From Heliocybe sulcata (taxonomy: Eukaryota; Basidiomycota; Agaricomycetes; Gloeophyllales; Gloeophyllaceae), in contig ML213512.1 of assembly GCA_004369045.1 (NCBI GenBank), positions 614,085-678,084 of the forward strand: DNA of 64,000 bases, read 5' to 3'. A model generated the notes under the pieces. The model had not been told where the DNA came from. It was given only the letters and a program-made list of their open reading frames with translations, and searched no databases. This document shows positions 33,339 through 45,791 of this stretch, one piece after another; the first letter of the stretch is position 1; every line of letters begins with the position of its first letter. Position numbers and translations under genes: made by a program.

Positions 33339-34677
33339 CAGTGCAGCCGGTCACGGCCGACTCCGGGGGAATTGTTACAGCGATGCACCGCGTAGCTTGC
33401 GCTTCGTAGCTGAACAGACTCTGACTACTTGGCACTTATTGCGAACACTAGTACTCAGTACTCAGTACTCAACGTTGATGGAGGACCTGTCTCCCATGAC
33501 CTGGCCCAGTTGAGGTAGAGGGTGTACTATTCTCTTGACTAACTTAGAGGAAAGCGGAACTGCAGATAACATTCACCCAAGTAAATGTCATCCGATTTCG
33601 AGTGGTGCATATATATAAACCCAGTCAGTTCCGTGAACATCCGCAACGAAACTGTGCCGCCACTGCAGGAGCCAGGAGCCGGCTGCGCGAGGAGCAATAA
33701 TCGGTGACTCACGCGCACAAGGGAGGCGGGAAGGAGTGATGGCATATCAGCGAAAGACTCTGTTTCTCATAAGCTTTGACAGCGCAGAACTGTGAGGTAA
33801 TATGTGCGTGTATTATGAATGACCACGGCACGCAGAAGGAAAGTGCAGAAGCAATACGAAGTCGCGTGAGAAACCGTAACAGGAAGGGAAACTCTAAAGC
33901 CATATTTATACAAAGCCACGTGTACTTGCCTGTTTTTACCTCCGCTAACTTTTGCTTGTGCTACGTGAGTCTAGCTCGGTCGTTCAGTGGAAGGACGAAA
34001 CGGTGGCATGAGCAAAAAGTCATGGTTCACTCTCTTTGACAACATTCTGCGGAGTGGATATATAAAGTCGATAACGCAGCTGGCATCAGGGTTCAGACAC
34101 AAGCTTGCAGTCATCATTCACAGACCGGACACCCCTGCACAATTGACCCGGAGTACGCTAGACATATCGCCATTGGCCACGGATTTTCAGAAGCCAGCAT
34201 CGTTGCCCTAAACGTGGCTCTTTACGCGTGACGTCACGCGTACCACTACGCGTTATGTTTCGGTGGCTGATGTTCTAATTCCACATGTGCCGAGACGGAT
34301 TTCTGGAAGATTGTGATCGTTTCTTATAATGATGATTTACGATATTATGTTGTACGCATTAAGGCGACTGAGGCCATTAAGAATACGGCTACATCTTCTG
34401 GGTGTATGAGAGATAAATACTGAATAAGAATATTGGAGACGAGAGGAGAGAGGAAGAGAAAGACGGAGAAAGAGAGGAAATATGACTCCGAGATTGAGAG
34501 AGATGAGAGAAAAGGAGATGATAGAGATCTAATCCAGTAAGAGATGAGAGAGAGAGACTTCAAGAAAATCCGAGTCCATATGAGAGAGATATTAATCCGC
34601 AATCGAATAAGAAAAGAGAGAAGAGATGGGAAGGCATATAAAGGATCACATATAAAATTCTCGTCCGCAGGTCACCC
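33339..34677. other. Gene-free stretch with purine-rich tract
   Basis: No gene is supported. An 'agtactc' triplet repeat lies at about 33450..33470. From about 34436 to 34632 the + strand is a low-complexity GA-rich tract (many 'gagaga' runs). It lies just past the 3' end of the large membrane-protein gene, so it may fall in its 3' UTR or terminator. Confidence 0.5.
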
Positions 34678-37600
34678 CTAAGGCCGCCAATGCTTCGGGA
34701 GCTCCTTCAGACGACGCGAGGACACTCGAGGAGCATCGCTGTGGTGGTTGCTGCGAACACATGCTGCGTCTTCTCCCGTTGGCTGCGATATCGTCGGCGA
34801 CCGAACACTTCGTGATGCGGCAAAGGCGGCAGTTGGCCTTGTAGGTTGCTTTCTGCCACTGACGTGCTCGGATGTAGGAGGATTGCAAGTGGAGGTCCGA
34901 GTAGAAGAAGGTACCCGAGTGCCTTGTCCACGGGGTGCAGCAGCTGACGAGGATGTATTAGAGATATGGGTCGCAGTCGAAGCTGCCGGACGGGGTCTAG
35001 CGATTTCCTTGCCCTTGCCCTTGAAACGCGTAGTGGCAGAAGGGAGAATGGGTGAAGTCGACTCCGCCGGCCTTCGACAACTGTTGGTAACATCTACCAA
35101 GGGTGAACGAGACAGCGTCGATTCCGCAGTAGCGGACGATCCAAGGCCCGAAGTGGGCGCAGAACTAACAGGAGGGTGTTGGGCGGTGGATCGCGGAGGA
35201 GTAAGTCGAGAAGGCCCGGCCGCAGGAGGCAACTTAGCGATTCGCTTCCCCTTAGGGAGCGGTGGAGCCGAAGGTGGAAGAGATTTAGTGGTATTCGCCC
35301 TGACAGGCGTAGCAGGAAGGTCGGTGACATCCATCATAAGGGTACGGGGCAGCACCGCGTCGAAGACTGCAGGTGACCGAAGAATCGATTTGAGGGTCGC
35401 GACACCAGATCCCGACTTGGTCGACCGCATACTCCTCTTCCATTCGAATGTATAGGTGTCCGTGTCCTTCCTGTGCGGTATTGAGTGCAACTGAGTTAGA
35501 CCAGTCGCCCACCGAACCTGTTTGGAAGACTCCGGTTCAGGACTGGCGTCCTTCCCGTCGTCGTCAAGTGCTGGATCCTCTCGCTCGCTGGCCGCGGAAG
35601 GAGTAAGGATGGCAGGCTGCGAAGGTTCCATGGCCAGGGTCCCGAAGCCAAGGCCTATCGAAGCTCCTCCAGACAATGGAGCATCTGTATCGTCTCCGCC
35701 TCTTTCTCTGACCGGCGAACCCGTGACCTTTATAAAAGCAGCATATGTCCCAGACTGTAAAGCAATATCCGGCGAAACAGGCGCCGCACTGACATTTCCT
35801 GTCCGAGGGTCTCTGAAATTCGAACGACGTTGGACCGGCCGAACGATAGGTGACGGTAGACGCGACGTGAGAGTGGGGAGAGGCGATCCCGAAGAAGTCA
35901 AGCTAGTATGGAGGGCCTTTGGTTTGCCGCAGACAGGTGTCTCCGAAAATGATGAAGAGGAGTCGTCACTGCTCTTCTGCTTCGACCCATCTGCCCCTCG
36001 GCGGTGCCACGCCGAAAAGGGCATGATGGGACTATTGATGCGCCGCAGGGAAGTGGTCGCGGTCTTGATATCGTCGGGCGTGATGCAGAATGTGCTCGGC
36101 GATACAGGAGAACTAGTCCCGCCGTTTAATGGAGTGGCGGACGGACACGGAACAGGCGAAACTGGTTCCCGCCTAAGAAGAGCAGGAAGCACTGAATTCG
36201 TGACCACGAGCGGCGAAGCGTCCGGAAGTGTCGCAGCAGACGGCATGGAGGAGTCTGCGTCTCTATCTCCGCCGGCAAGGTCTTCAAGCGAAGGGATGCT
36301 GGGCAAAGAATCCAAGAACTCCGCAAAGCTGGATCTCCCGCCATCCTTCCAATCCTGAAAAATCTCATTTTCACAATTTGCATCCAAAGATCGATACACA
36401 CAACTCACCATATCATGAATCAATTCAGCTTCAACTATCTTCTCCTCCGTGTCAAGCACGGACGCAAGAGAGTTAATCGCAGTCTAAAACAAACGGACAA
36501 ACATCAGTATAGTTGACGCGTCGAAAGTACCCGCGGACGTACCTTATCATCCAAACCAGACTCCTCAACAACTAACGTATCATTACCCTCCACCACGAAT
36601 GAAGACTCCTCGACTAGGGTCACATCACCCTCCTCGATAACCACACCCATCTCAGCCTGCGCTCCTTTCTCGGCATCGACGACGTTCAGGTGGCAGGCTT
36701 CCTCATCAACTTCCTCCAGGCGACCTCCGAGGTCCACGACATCCTCCAGTGCCTCGCGTCCAATAGTAATGCTGATGTCCTCATGCATAGTAACGGTGGG
36801 CAGTGATGATTTAGATTGTGGCCTGTGTAGTGCGTTGAACAGGGCGCTAGAGGGGGACAGTCGAACAGTGAAGTCGGGTGAGACAAAAGAGGTCGACAGA
36901 GTCTGCGAGTGCGTCGTGGCGGGAGACCCTTCGCATGGCTGCAAAATAAGTATCGCATATCAGCGCGTAAATCCTCACAGACCCAAGAGAATCAACATAC
37001 CACAGGACGGGGATACGCCTCTTCACCCTCCCTCCTCCTAATAATCTCCAAAAGCTGCTCATTCTGCGCCCTCCGACCCGGAGTCCCCCGAGCATGCTTC
37101 TCAAACTGCAATCCAAGGGGATGCCTCTTCCGCTCCTTATCCTGCTCTTCGCCCTTACCGCGAAGATCAACACGAACATCCCGCGGGAAGTACCGACGCC
37201 CATCCCGTCGCCCCAAATGCTCCTCCGTCAGGATCTCCCACGGGATGTATTGTGGTTGCCGGCAGTACACTGCCCAGTCGCCCTGCAAAATGTTCAATGA
37301 GAACGACGTCGAGTACTCGCGATGATGAACACTTACCTCGGTCATAGGTCCATAAATGCGCTCCCCGGTGTTGAGATCGAAAGCGTAGAGGCCAAACAGG
37401 CTCACCCGGAATGAATCAGTATCCGGAATATACGGGCTCTCCAACAGTTGCGAGACTCGCGACATAGGGACTAGTTCAGTACTGGTATCGGCGGAAGAGA
37501 AGTCGGGAACAATGGCGTCGATGGTTGGCTCGTCATGAGAACCACCGGAAACCTCGTTATTGTTGGCGGGTAAAGTAATACTCGCAGCAGGGATGCCTGC

Positions 37601-39174
37601 AATGACAAGGGGGCGATATACTGCGGCAAATAATCAGAAAGAACGCCCTGGAAAGAACTGAGGGACTTACCAACAAGCGCGAGACAACCCTCGTCCTTCT
37701 TCTGGGTAGCAGCCGGAACCTCGGCGATACCGCCATGAACATCGTCAACCGGATGTTTCCAGTCATCTTCCACGTTTTGACTGTCGTACTCGGCCTCTAG
37801 CAGCTCTGGAAGGGATGGGGCACATCCGAGCGTCGTCCATACGAGTCGTGTAGTAATCCAGACCGGACGACGGGGAACAAGAGAGAACGCGTCGAGCAAC
37901 TGAGAGAAGCGGGGCATGAGGTAGACAGAAGGGCTTGAGAATTCCACATCGATCGTCGAAACGATAGTGCTGGCTGCACGCAGACCCCCAATCTTAAGGG
38001 GAGAATATACTTATGACAAAATCAGCACAAAGTCTCCCAGAAAACATATCCTTACTTACCTAAGACAGCCATGCAAGGCTCATATTCTTCGGCAACCTCA
38101 ACCGCGGCCTGCAATTCATCTTCTATGACTCCCATGTCCTCCTCGGCCTTCGACTCTGGCAAAATAATCGGCACTGGAAGGAATTGCGCTTGGTCGTGAG
38201 CGAACCAGGACGGCCGGATGGTCTGGGATGCGAGAGAGAATGCGTCCAACAACTGCGAGATACGCAATATGGGTGCGAGGGCGGTGGGGGCGTCGGGCAC
38301 AGACGTGGTAATATCTGACGACTCGGCGGAGACGCTGTTGCCGTGTGCTGGTACCATGTCGAATATGAGAGGAGTGTACACTTCAAGCGGAGTCAACAAC
38401 AGTATCACTGAGACCTGATAGACTTACAGATGAGGGCAAGACACCTCTCCTCCTGCTTGGTAGCATCCGGAACTTCGACGATACCGCCATAAACATCGTC
38501 TTCGGTACCACTCAATTGATCTTCAACAGCTTCAGTAACGTGCTCGGCCTCGAGGAACTCTGGCACGGCATTCAGCTCTGGGAAGGGTTGAGCATGTTCG
38601 TGTACCAGCCAGAACGGCCGGTACGTCTTCGTAAGGCGATGGGGAGGGATGGGTGACAACGCCTCTGAAAGGTCGATACACTCGAAGGGGCCGTCGTGCG
38701 CGTAGGTAGTACACACGTCTTCGAGTGGTAGATTTGTAGAAGGAATTGGGGTGGGTGCCGAGTTGTTCCTGAGGGCATCGGTGATGTCCTGCTCCACAAC
38801 TATACGCGATTGTGAGCTTGGTGCAGGCAGTACTCAATAAACGAAGAAATACCTTCGGGCTTGACTTCGTTCTCGCCGACCTCCGCGGGTACGAAGGTCT
38901 CCTTCGCCTCGGGTAACGCGTCCTCCTTGGTCCCCTCGGACTCGGACTCGACGTTGGCGTTGCGGGCAGCAACAGGCGCAGGAAGGACAGCCTTGGAGCG
39001 CTGGAGAACCTTCTTCTCATGCCAGCGCAGGGCAAACACACCCAGCGCAGCAGAAACGAACAAGAAGCAGGCGACGACGATCCAAATGAGAACATGCACC
39101 GTCGACGCGAAGGGGGTCGAGGCAGTAGTAGTAGTGGGGCTGGGTGAAGAAGAGGTAGTCGTGGCCGGGGCCAT
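34678..39174 (-). CDS. Large single-pass membrane protein with duplicated symmetric exons
   Basis: Nine exons: 38853..39174, 38428..38799, 38060..38380, 37671..38009, 37337..37620, 37001..37282, 36543..36938, 36409..36483, 34678..36354 (1355 aa). I do not recognise a family. The N-terminus is Thr/Ser-rich (residues 4-20), then one membrane span at about 24-48 is followed by the basic RWHEKKVLQRSK, which places the long C-terminal part in the cytosol. Exons 2, 3 and 4 are each flanked by phase-1 introns and end alike (RCLALI, PCMAVLG, GCLALVG). Exons 3, 4 and 5 open alike (YTPL, YSPL, YRPL). Exons 3-5 also share a SQLLDAF/SQLLESP segment. The last 560 residues are Ser/Pro-rich and probably disordered, with one conserved-looking island (VRWATGLTQLHSIPHRKDTD). 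Two 54-nt introns (37283..37336, 36355..36408) are frame-neutral. Confidence 0.7.
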
Positions 39175-40652
39175 GACTGTGAAAGAGAGAAAAGTATCCG
39201 GATGTCGCGGGAGACGATGTCGCTGCGAGAGACGGATGTGGTTCGAGTTGAAGAGAGAGAGAGAGCGTGACAGTCGCGTACTCACCTTCACGGTTCGAAC
39301 CTTATGTCAGCACGTCGTCGACGTCGACGAGCTGCCCAATGACGGGCGCACGTCCGATCGAGTCGATCGCATCTTGAGCTTGGAACTCACTCTCGTGCTG
39401 CGACGAAGAACTATGGACGCTCTCGACGCCCAGACACACGATATTATCCTCTAGGAAGATGTCGCGGTCGCCCTCCTTCGGTCTTGTACTTCTGGCGCTA
39501 CCACCACAGGATTCTTTTCCATATAGCTCGCCTGCCATGCCAAGCAAAAGCTGGTATCCGCTATATGCGCAGCGGGCATGAAGGTCGTGGCGATCGCTTC
39601 TCTAGGACCCCTTTCCTACTTCACCCATGGTGTGAGCTGAAATTCGTGAACGTCGACTGAAACTCTATCACAGCGAGTCACAAGTCTACCTGTGAGATAT
39701 ACATCAGCAAGCGATGTCCCAGGTGAAGAGTCGATGCTCACTTTCACGTTCTTGACATGGGACGAGCTCCTTTGTGCTCCAGTTCATGCGTACCCAACAG
39801 TTCTCGCCATCACAGTTGGTAATGACATGTTATTGAAGACCCTATCTTTCAAGCTAAATTATTCAACGACGGTGAGACACTCTTATGTAGGGAGAGAGTA
39901 TCGCCTTCAATCGAGGACGAGCTCTGCGGCCAATTAAGTATGTAGCGGAAGCATAAAATCTGCACAGCCACATTACTCTCGGACCGTCTAATGCGCCCGG
40001 CATTAGCCGTGGCGCTGCTTGGCGAGCGCGCTTGCCTCGCGAATCTGGTCCAAACTTTGCAAGTAATCATCTGGACCGTTTGTGCGAAATCATAATTGAC
40101 GGTTAGATCAATCTTATATCAGATACCTTCCTCCTTTACTGCAATTCAGGAGGGCCGCTCTGGAGAACAAATGTCCACAGACGCATCCCTCGCCGCCGTT
40201 GACTCTATACTTTGTACTTTACTTCAGCTTCAATAACTATCCCCGCACCCTCTCAAATTTTCGATGAACAAGGAAACGGCATGCAGAACCCACCACCACC
40301 AAGGCCATCCCAAAATAACCAGCACAGCCACGCACCCCGATCCGTACATCCAGTTGCCTTATCCGCTCCCCTTGTCCTCCTCGCCTTGTACTCTGTTGCC
40401 GCCTCCATTCCCCGGTCGCGCGTCCCTCTGCGTTTATACTCATGTAGTGCATTGTATTCATCTTAGAGTGAACAAGGGAACGAGCACCTGGCTGCGTATA
40501 TAGGGCACCCATGAAATGAGAAGGATCGTCAGTTCGTTGAACGAACATCTCATCGTCTCTGCTCTCGTATTGCTCTCTATCTTTATCTTCCACCATAGCA
40601 TCACCACATCCCTTCTATTAAGCCAGTATATTGCAGCGCCAAACCAAGCACC
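39175..40652. other. Divergent gene-free region
   Basis: About 1.5 kb between the large membrane-protein gene and the small secreted protein. Open frames are short and motif-free. A 'gtatatagg' element lies near 40496..40504, about 150 bp before the next ATG. Confidence 0.35.
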
Positions 40653-41065
40653 ATGATCTGCGCACGCTCTTTCATCCTTTCTCTCTTCCTCGTATGCACT
40701 TTCCACGTCTACGGTCCGTTCTCCTCCCACACCCGCCTTCACAGCAACACATGACTGAATCCTCTGATATTTCAGCGACGCTCGCATCCCCCGCACCCGC
40801 ACCCATCGACGCCGGCCTCGCAAACGTGATCGCCCTAAACAGGAACGTCTCCTCGGGGTGCGGCACATCTGGCGGATGCAAAGGCATAAACCCCAACGCA
40901 ACTGAACTATCGGTGAGCGTCACCCATGTCAAGCCGTAGTTTTCATGCTAACCTCGACTTTGAATTTAGAGCAATTCGACTTCAGGCGCGCTCGCTGCTA
41001 ATTTGGGGCAAGCTGGGGTTGTCGCGGCGGGTGTACTGGGAGGGGTGCTTGCGAGTTTGGTGTAG
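40653..41065 (+). CDS. Small secreted protein, probably GPI-anchored
   Basis: Three exons: 40653..40713, 40776..40912, 40970..41065 (97 aa). Introns are 62 and 57 nt. A signal peptide spans residues 1 to about 22 (FILSLFLVCTFHVY), then a Pro/Ala-rich stretch. A Cys pair follows in SSGCGTSGGCKG, with possible N-glycosylation sites (NVS, NAT, NST). The C-terminus is hydrophobic (AGVVAAGVLGGVLASLV) after a small-residue stretch, the layout of a GPI signal. The mature protein would be under 60 residues. No family is recognised; a cell-wall or surface role is inferred only from the layout. Confidence 0.65.
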
Positions 41066-43924
41066 GATGATTTCTTGTGCTTTAGGGTCTTGGTGTCGGT
41101 CGGGACGGTCACGGACGCGTTTACTTGTGCATAGCCTGTTTTTATCATGCATACCCTGTATAACAATACCTGTCTTCTTCCCCGGGCCTTAGTGGATACT
41201 TGCAAGCAACGCAAACTCGACGAAGCGACTTCATTGCCTTCATACGCATATTCATACATCCTCAAATTGGTTCGTCCTCCACATCAACCCTCCATCCTCC
41301 GCGCATGGTATTTACGAGCACCCGCACGCCTTATCCTCGTTCGCACACTTGCACCCTTGAGAAGATCCTCCACACGAGCACTATCCAAACCACATCCCAT
41401 CAGACCTGTCCGACTCTCTCGACACCCAACGACATACCTTGGAAGAATGCGCCTTATTCACGCACTCCGCGCAGTCGCACTTGCCCTTGGGACACGCACA
41501 CCCCGTCCCTTGAGGCCCACACGCTCTGTACCCCACAATCAGCGCGCAAAATCACGGGGACACGGAAGATAGACGCACCCGCAGCGAGATTCGCATGTAC
41601 AGTCACCGGGCATACTTGTAGTTCGTAGTGGGTAAGAAAGTTGTAGTGAAAGCTTTAGCTTGCGACCTCCTCGGTTTATATACGTCCTAGGGCGTGCAGA
41701 GAGTCGTGCCGGAATCCACAAGTGACGTAGCCTGACGTTGGCCCCCCAGCACTATTCCCTCAGGAGCCCATAGCGAGAGTTGGATATAGCACGGTTAGAC
41801 CAGGGGCGTTGCGCATGCAGTTTGTTAAGCATAGGTAGATTGAAGGTAGGAAGGGAGGCAGGAGTAAGACTAGAGCGTTCAGCAGGAGATCGTCGCGTCG
41901 CATGAGACGGGCGGGCCGGTGTCCCGGGACGTGAGACGGCATAGGAACGGAGGACTGCGCGAGCCGTCTCCGAAGGCTCCCGAAGTTCTCAACTTCAAGT
42001 TCATTATTACACGCCGAGGCTGGAATGATTTCAGACTTTGAGTCCTTGCAGTTGGCAGGGCCCTGGCGTCGTCTGTCGGCTGGAAGGATCGCCCATATTG
42101 TCCGCACGAGCCGCGCGAGGCGGAAAGGAGAGGGAGACCATCGCGTTCTCCGATGAGGACGACGAACGCCTCCATCCTAGACAGTAAGATCTCCCGCTCA
42201 AACAAGCGGAAGTAGTATCTGATACCACAATGACCTGGCCACTGTATTCGGACTTGCTCAGGCTAGACGTCCTCGAAGATTGCGCCGTTCCCGAGGACTC
42301 GCGCGACTAGGTGCGCCTTTGACTCTTGGACTCCCCGACTTGGAGGAAGAACGCCTCAGGAACAATCTTGTCCACGACGTCGCCGGCGCCGGCTCGTTAG
42401 CTCTTGGTCGCTGCGGGAGCAGTCCCACATCCATCGGCAAGGGACCAGAGCACCTGGCTCTCCTCGGGCCTAATACAACCGCCCATGCGCTCGGAGCGCG
42501 GTTCCTAATGCAAGAACCTCCACCTGCATGCGACAGCCCGTAGCTCGACACCCCGGAAGTTGGCAGACAACAAGACCCGGAACGTCTATCGCATCTTTGA
42601 AATGGAGTACCCCTCCAGGAAGGAACGAAGATGCGTACAGATGCCGAATAACACTTGCATCACCCCAGCGCATGCCCCACCGTCCACAAATCCATATGTC
42701 TAGCCTCTGCCACTCGGCACTTTGCCTCCCACATCCCAGCGCTAGCCCGATTTTTCCCCCTCGCCAAAGGTGCATGATTTCTCCGGGGACTCGGCCATGG
42801 AAAAGATAGCCCGCAGCCGAGAGGTGAAGCACGCGAAATCACAGCAAGTGAGCCCGAGTACGCGCGGTCGAGCGGCCAAAGGATATATACTCCGTGTAGC
42901 GAGGACCGTGCCGGACAGGATGGATCTTGATGACTGCGAGGGTACTCGCTCTAATGGAGTCGTTTCGTCTCAGTGGTTGAATTAGCCTGGGACAACATGT
43001 GCTCCTGGCGCATGAAATGGCCTAGCTGCAGCCCCATATTTTGGACCGCGCCAGAAGCAATATTGGAAGTCGTCTGAACGGGTCTTTTCCGGCTGTTTGG
43101 AGGAGCGCTTGTGACTGAGCCACATCGGGGTTTGGGTCGTGGATAATTATCCAACCGGTGTCAATCATCGGATTTCAGCGTCTCTAGGACGCTACGTTGT
43201 CGTCGGTACACACAAGAACCGATTCACGGGCAGTGGAAGCCCAACATTATTCTAGCGGCGTCCAGGAACTCAGCAGCTTCGGAGGTAATTGCCCGGAGTG
43301 TACCATGGCGGTCTGACTCCGCATCTGAGGAGAACGATGGAACTCTGAGATTGTCTCAAACATTTAATCCCTCAGTGTACGCCTCTAGGCAGGTGCCTCG
43401 GACAGGCGGATCTTTGAAGGGATTGGGCATGTTCACTCTGGACGACACCGCGGACGGATTGCCGTCCCTCATTCCAGATCGCTCCGCTCGAGCTCGAGGG
43501 AACACTCGTTGCAATTGCGTATTTGACTCGCGTCGTCTCAAGCAGCACCCAAGTAAAGGTATAACCTCCGTCACGAAACGCAGGATCCATTCGTTCGCCT
43601 GGATCTCTAGACGACCCGGAAATACAATGGAGATCTTAATGTCGTACCTCGGGCAGATTCGACCCTAACCCTTATTGGATCTCCATCAGCTTCACTGTCG
43701 CATCAGCACAAGGTGCCGTTTCAATTAAGCGGTCAACAAGCACTTCTCACTGAAGCCGAAGGCTACCAATGTCCCCAAAGCAGCATATATGCATTTCCCA
43801 AATTATTCCGTATCAAATCCCTCGCAAGTACCAATCTCCCTGCAATCCAGATCCTACAAGCTATTCCTACGCCATCTCAAGACCATACATTCCGCCGTCG
43901 TAAAGACCATACTGATCCGATCGC
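41066..43924. other. Gene-poor region
   Basis: About 2.9 kb in which I see no convincing gene. Frames of about 100 codons near 41200, 42280 and 43351 have no motif, signal peptide or splice pattern. It holds one copy of the promoter-like repeat (42885..42960). The last 250 bp would be the 3' flank of the metallothionein gene. Confidence 0.4.
42885..42960 (+). repeat. Promoter-like dispersed repeat, copy 1
   Basis: A 'ggatatata' TATA-like block is followed by 'gaggaccgtgccggac' and then 'atgactgcgagggtactcg'. The same order recurs at 45128..45195. In both copies an ATG opens a short frame (MTARVL..). It looks like the start region of a small gene that was duplicated and then decayed. No complete product can be built. 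Confidence 0.5.
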
Positions 43925-44216
43925 TTAGCAGGAGCAAGCCTTGTTCTCGCTAGCGCAAGCACAGCCGGAGCCGGAGCCCTTGCAGGCGCACTGGTAACAA
44001 GGCACGGTTCAACGCCGGCGAAAAATGATGCTAGGGAGGCGAACGACGTACGCTCTCGGTGTGAGCCTTGTTGGCGCAGCTGGAGCAGGCGCACTGACCC
44101 TTGGCGCACTTGCAGGACGAGGCGGAGGTGCAGGAGCTGACGACAAAGGGTGAGTGGTGAACGACGGAGGACGAGGGGGCGGCTCACCTGCAGTTGTCAG
44201 AGCAGGAGCAGGCCAT
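43925..44216 (-). CDS. Metallothionein
   Basis: Three tiny exons: 44188..44216, 44052..44136, 43925..43990 (59 aa). Introns are 51 and 61 nt, with exact phases. The protein has 15 cysteines, mostly as C-x-C pairs, at positions 3, 5, 9, 12, 18, 20, 25, 27, 30, 39, 41, 48, 50, 57 and 59. It has no aromatic residues, and Ala, Ser, Gly and Lys fill the rest. This is the composition of fungal copper/zinc/cadmium-binding metallothioneins, which buffer or detoxify metals in the cytosol. The layout suggests two cysteine clusters, 3-30 and 39-59, joined by a short ANKAHTES linker that holds the only His. Each coding exon is too short to show up in a simple open-frame scan. Confidence 0.85.
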
Positions 44217-44292
44217 TGTGAGCTATGATATATGAGAGGGTGTTGGTGAGTGTGTAGACTTGGGTTGTGTGAGGAGTGGACGATCTGAGCCG

Positions 44293-44300
44293 TCTTTTAT
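44293..44300 (-). promoter_or_regulatory. TATA box of the metallothionein gene
   Basis: On the - strand 'ataaaaga' (within cataaaag) lies about 80 bp upstream of the ATG at 44216, the usual spacing for a strongly inducible small gene. Confidence 0.5.
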
Positions 44301-45127
44301 GCGGTTAGGAATAGGAGTTTTTCCCGAATATAGGTGCGTATAGAGGGGGAGCCAGAGAACCCAGGAGTGCGGTACGTGCCGGAGTTCCATGCGACCTAAC
44401 CCCTCTTCCTCGCATCTCGCTCACCAAATCTGACATGACAATTGAACTGCTTCCGGATGTTTTTAGCAGGTTTGATACATTAAAATCGAGCGAGCTTGGG
44501 AATATTTGTGGTTAGGCGGGCGGCGATCCAAAATAATGCTGTGGAGGCACGCGCGCGATCTGAGGCGTCCATACTTGGAGGACAGAGGGGGACGTCAAGC
44601 GAGCAGCTGCCTTGGCGTAGAGTGCTACTCACGGTGAGGCTGCATCTCGACGCATACACGGCCTTGGAAATGTGCGTTCCGACAGTCATGATGCGTCTAG
44701 GGACACACGACGGAGTATGCCCAGACAACCCTCCTCTCGCGTCATGCTGTACTCAATTCGGCGGACGCTGATGGATCTTAAGATGACAGGAAAACTCTGT
44801 GAATCGATCTAGGTTGCTTGTTATCCATCGACACCGAACACACGTACCTGACGGCCTGCTCACCTGAGGCATGAATGGATAACCGAGGCCCCTAGATTTA
44901 GATGCCCCATGATAGAACTAGAACAGGTATGGGACAGCCTTGCCGCTTCTCCCTCCCACGCGCACTGTCAATGCGTCCGACGTAATGAGGCAGAAAATAC
45001 GGGCAAATGGGCGGCGAAAATTGGACTTGTTCCACGGCTTACACAGCGGCTAGGAGGCAGCAAGTCGGCGTCCATAGAGCAGAGAATCCTATGCGGAGAG
45101 AGGAGTTCAGTGGGAGGGCAGCGCGGC

Positions 45128-45195
45128 ATATATATTTCAGTAAACGAGGACCGTACCGGACATCAGCATGACTGCGAGGGTACTCGTTCTATATC
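45128..45195 (+). repeat. Promoter-like dispersed repeat, copy 2
   Basis: 'catatatatttcag' is followed by 'gaggaccgtaccggaca' and 'atgactgcgagggtactcg', matching 42885..42960 with a short deletion. Both copies have the same strand and lie on either side of the metallothionein gene. Confidence 0.5.
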
Positions 45196-45791
45196 CGAAT
45201 CGTGAGCTAATTCATGCGTATCCACCTCCCAGATAACGACCTGCTGACATTAATGCAACTCTACTGGACAGATGAATACGGTGTCTGCGTGCGGTCTTGA
45301 GCTGTCTGGAAGAGGAGATACAGGAGTAGCGAGGACGCATGTGACGGATCTGCTCGGATACATAGAGTCGTCAGGAAATGCTAAAACCAAAGCAGATGAC
45401 TCTACGCAAGAATAGGCTCAACTCTGCGTACGATCGCGTTCTTGGTCAAGGAATGTTTTCTGGTTCACTTGTGCGCAGATATATCCAGGGTTCTTCTAGC
45501 AAGACTGACGACAACCATGCGCACGTTCCGCCCTTCTAAGAGCATGCGCTCCATTGCAGCGTGGAGACTCTTCTTTGCTCTAGATCTGGCATTCGAGTCA
45601 AGCTGGTAATACAAACATACGCGTAGGAGAATGGAACCACGAGCTATCGTCCACCTGGGTATCCTCCCTATCCATTTTCGCGCCCGCGGGACTGTTGAAC
45701 TCGCATTTACCATACGGGATTCAGAGCTCAAAGGTCCTTCTGACGAGCTGATCTGCCAGTGACAGAAGGGAAGCCAACGTATCTTGCAATT

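Larger units (their letters stand above)
44217..45791. other. Metallothionein promoter and gene-free region
   Basis: About 1.6 kb. The first 150 bp is the metallothionein promoter (TATA at 44293..44300). The rest holds the second copy of the promoter-like repeat (45128..45195) and no supported gene. I could not identify metal-response elements with confidence. Confidence 0.4.

Noticed and set aside
39286-39300. Possible tRNA T-loop ('cggttcgaacc')
   Set aside because: No acceptor or anticodon stem can be formed around it; it is a plain palindrome.
44480-44728. Open frames over the region upstream of the metallothionein
   Set aside because: No family features, and they overlap frames on the other strand of equal length. 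Treated as non-coding.
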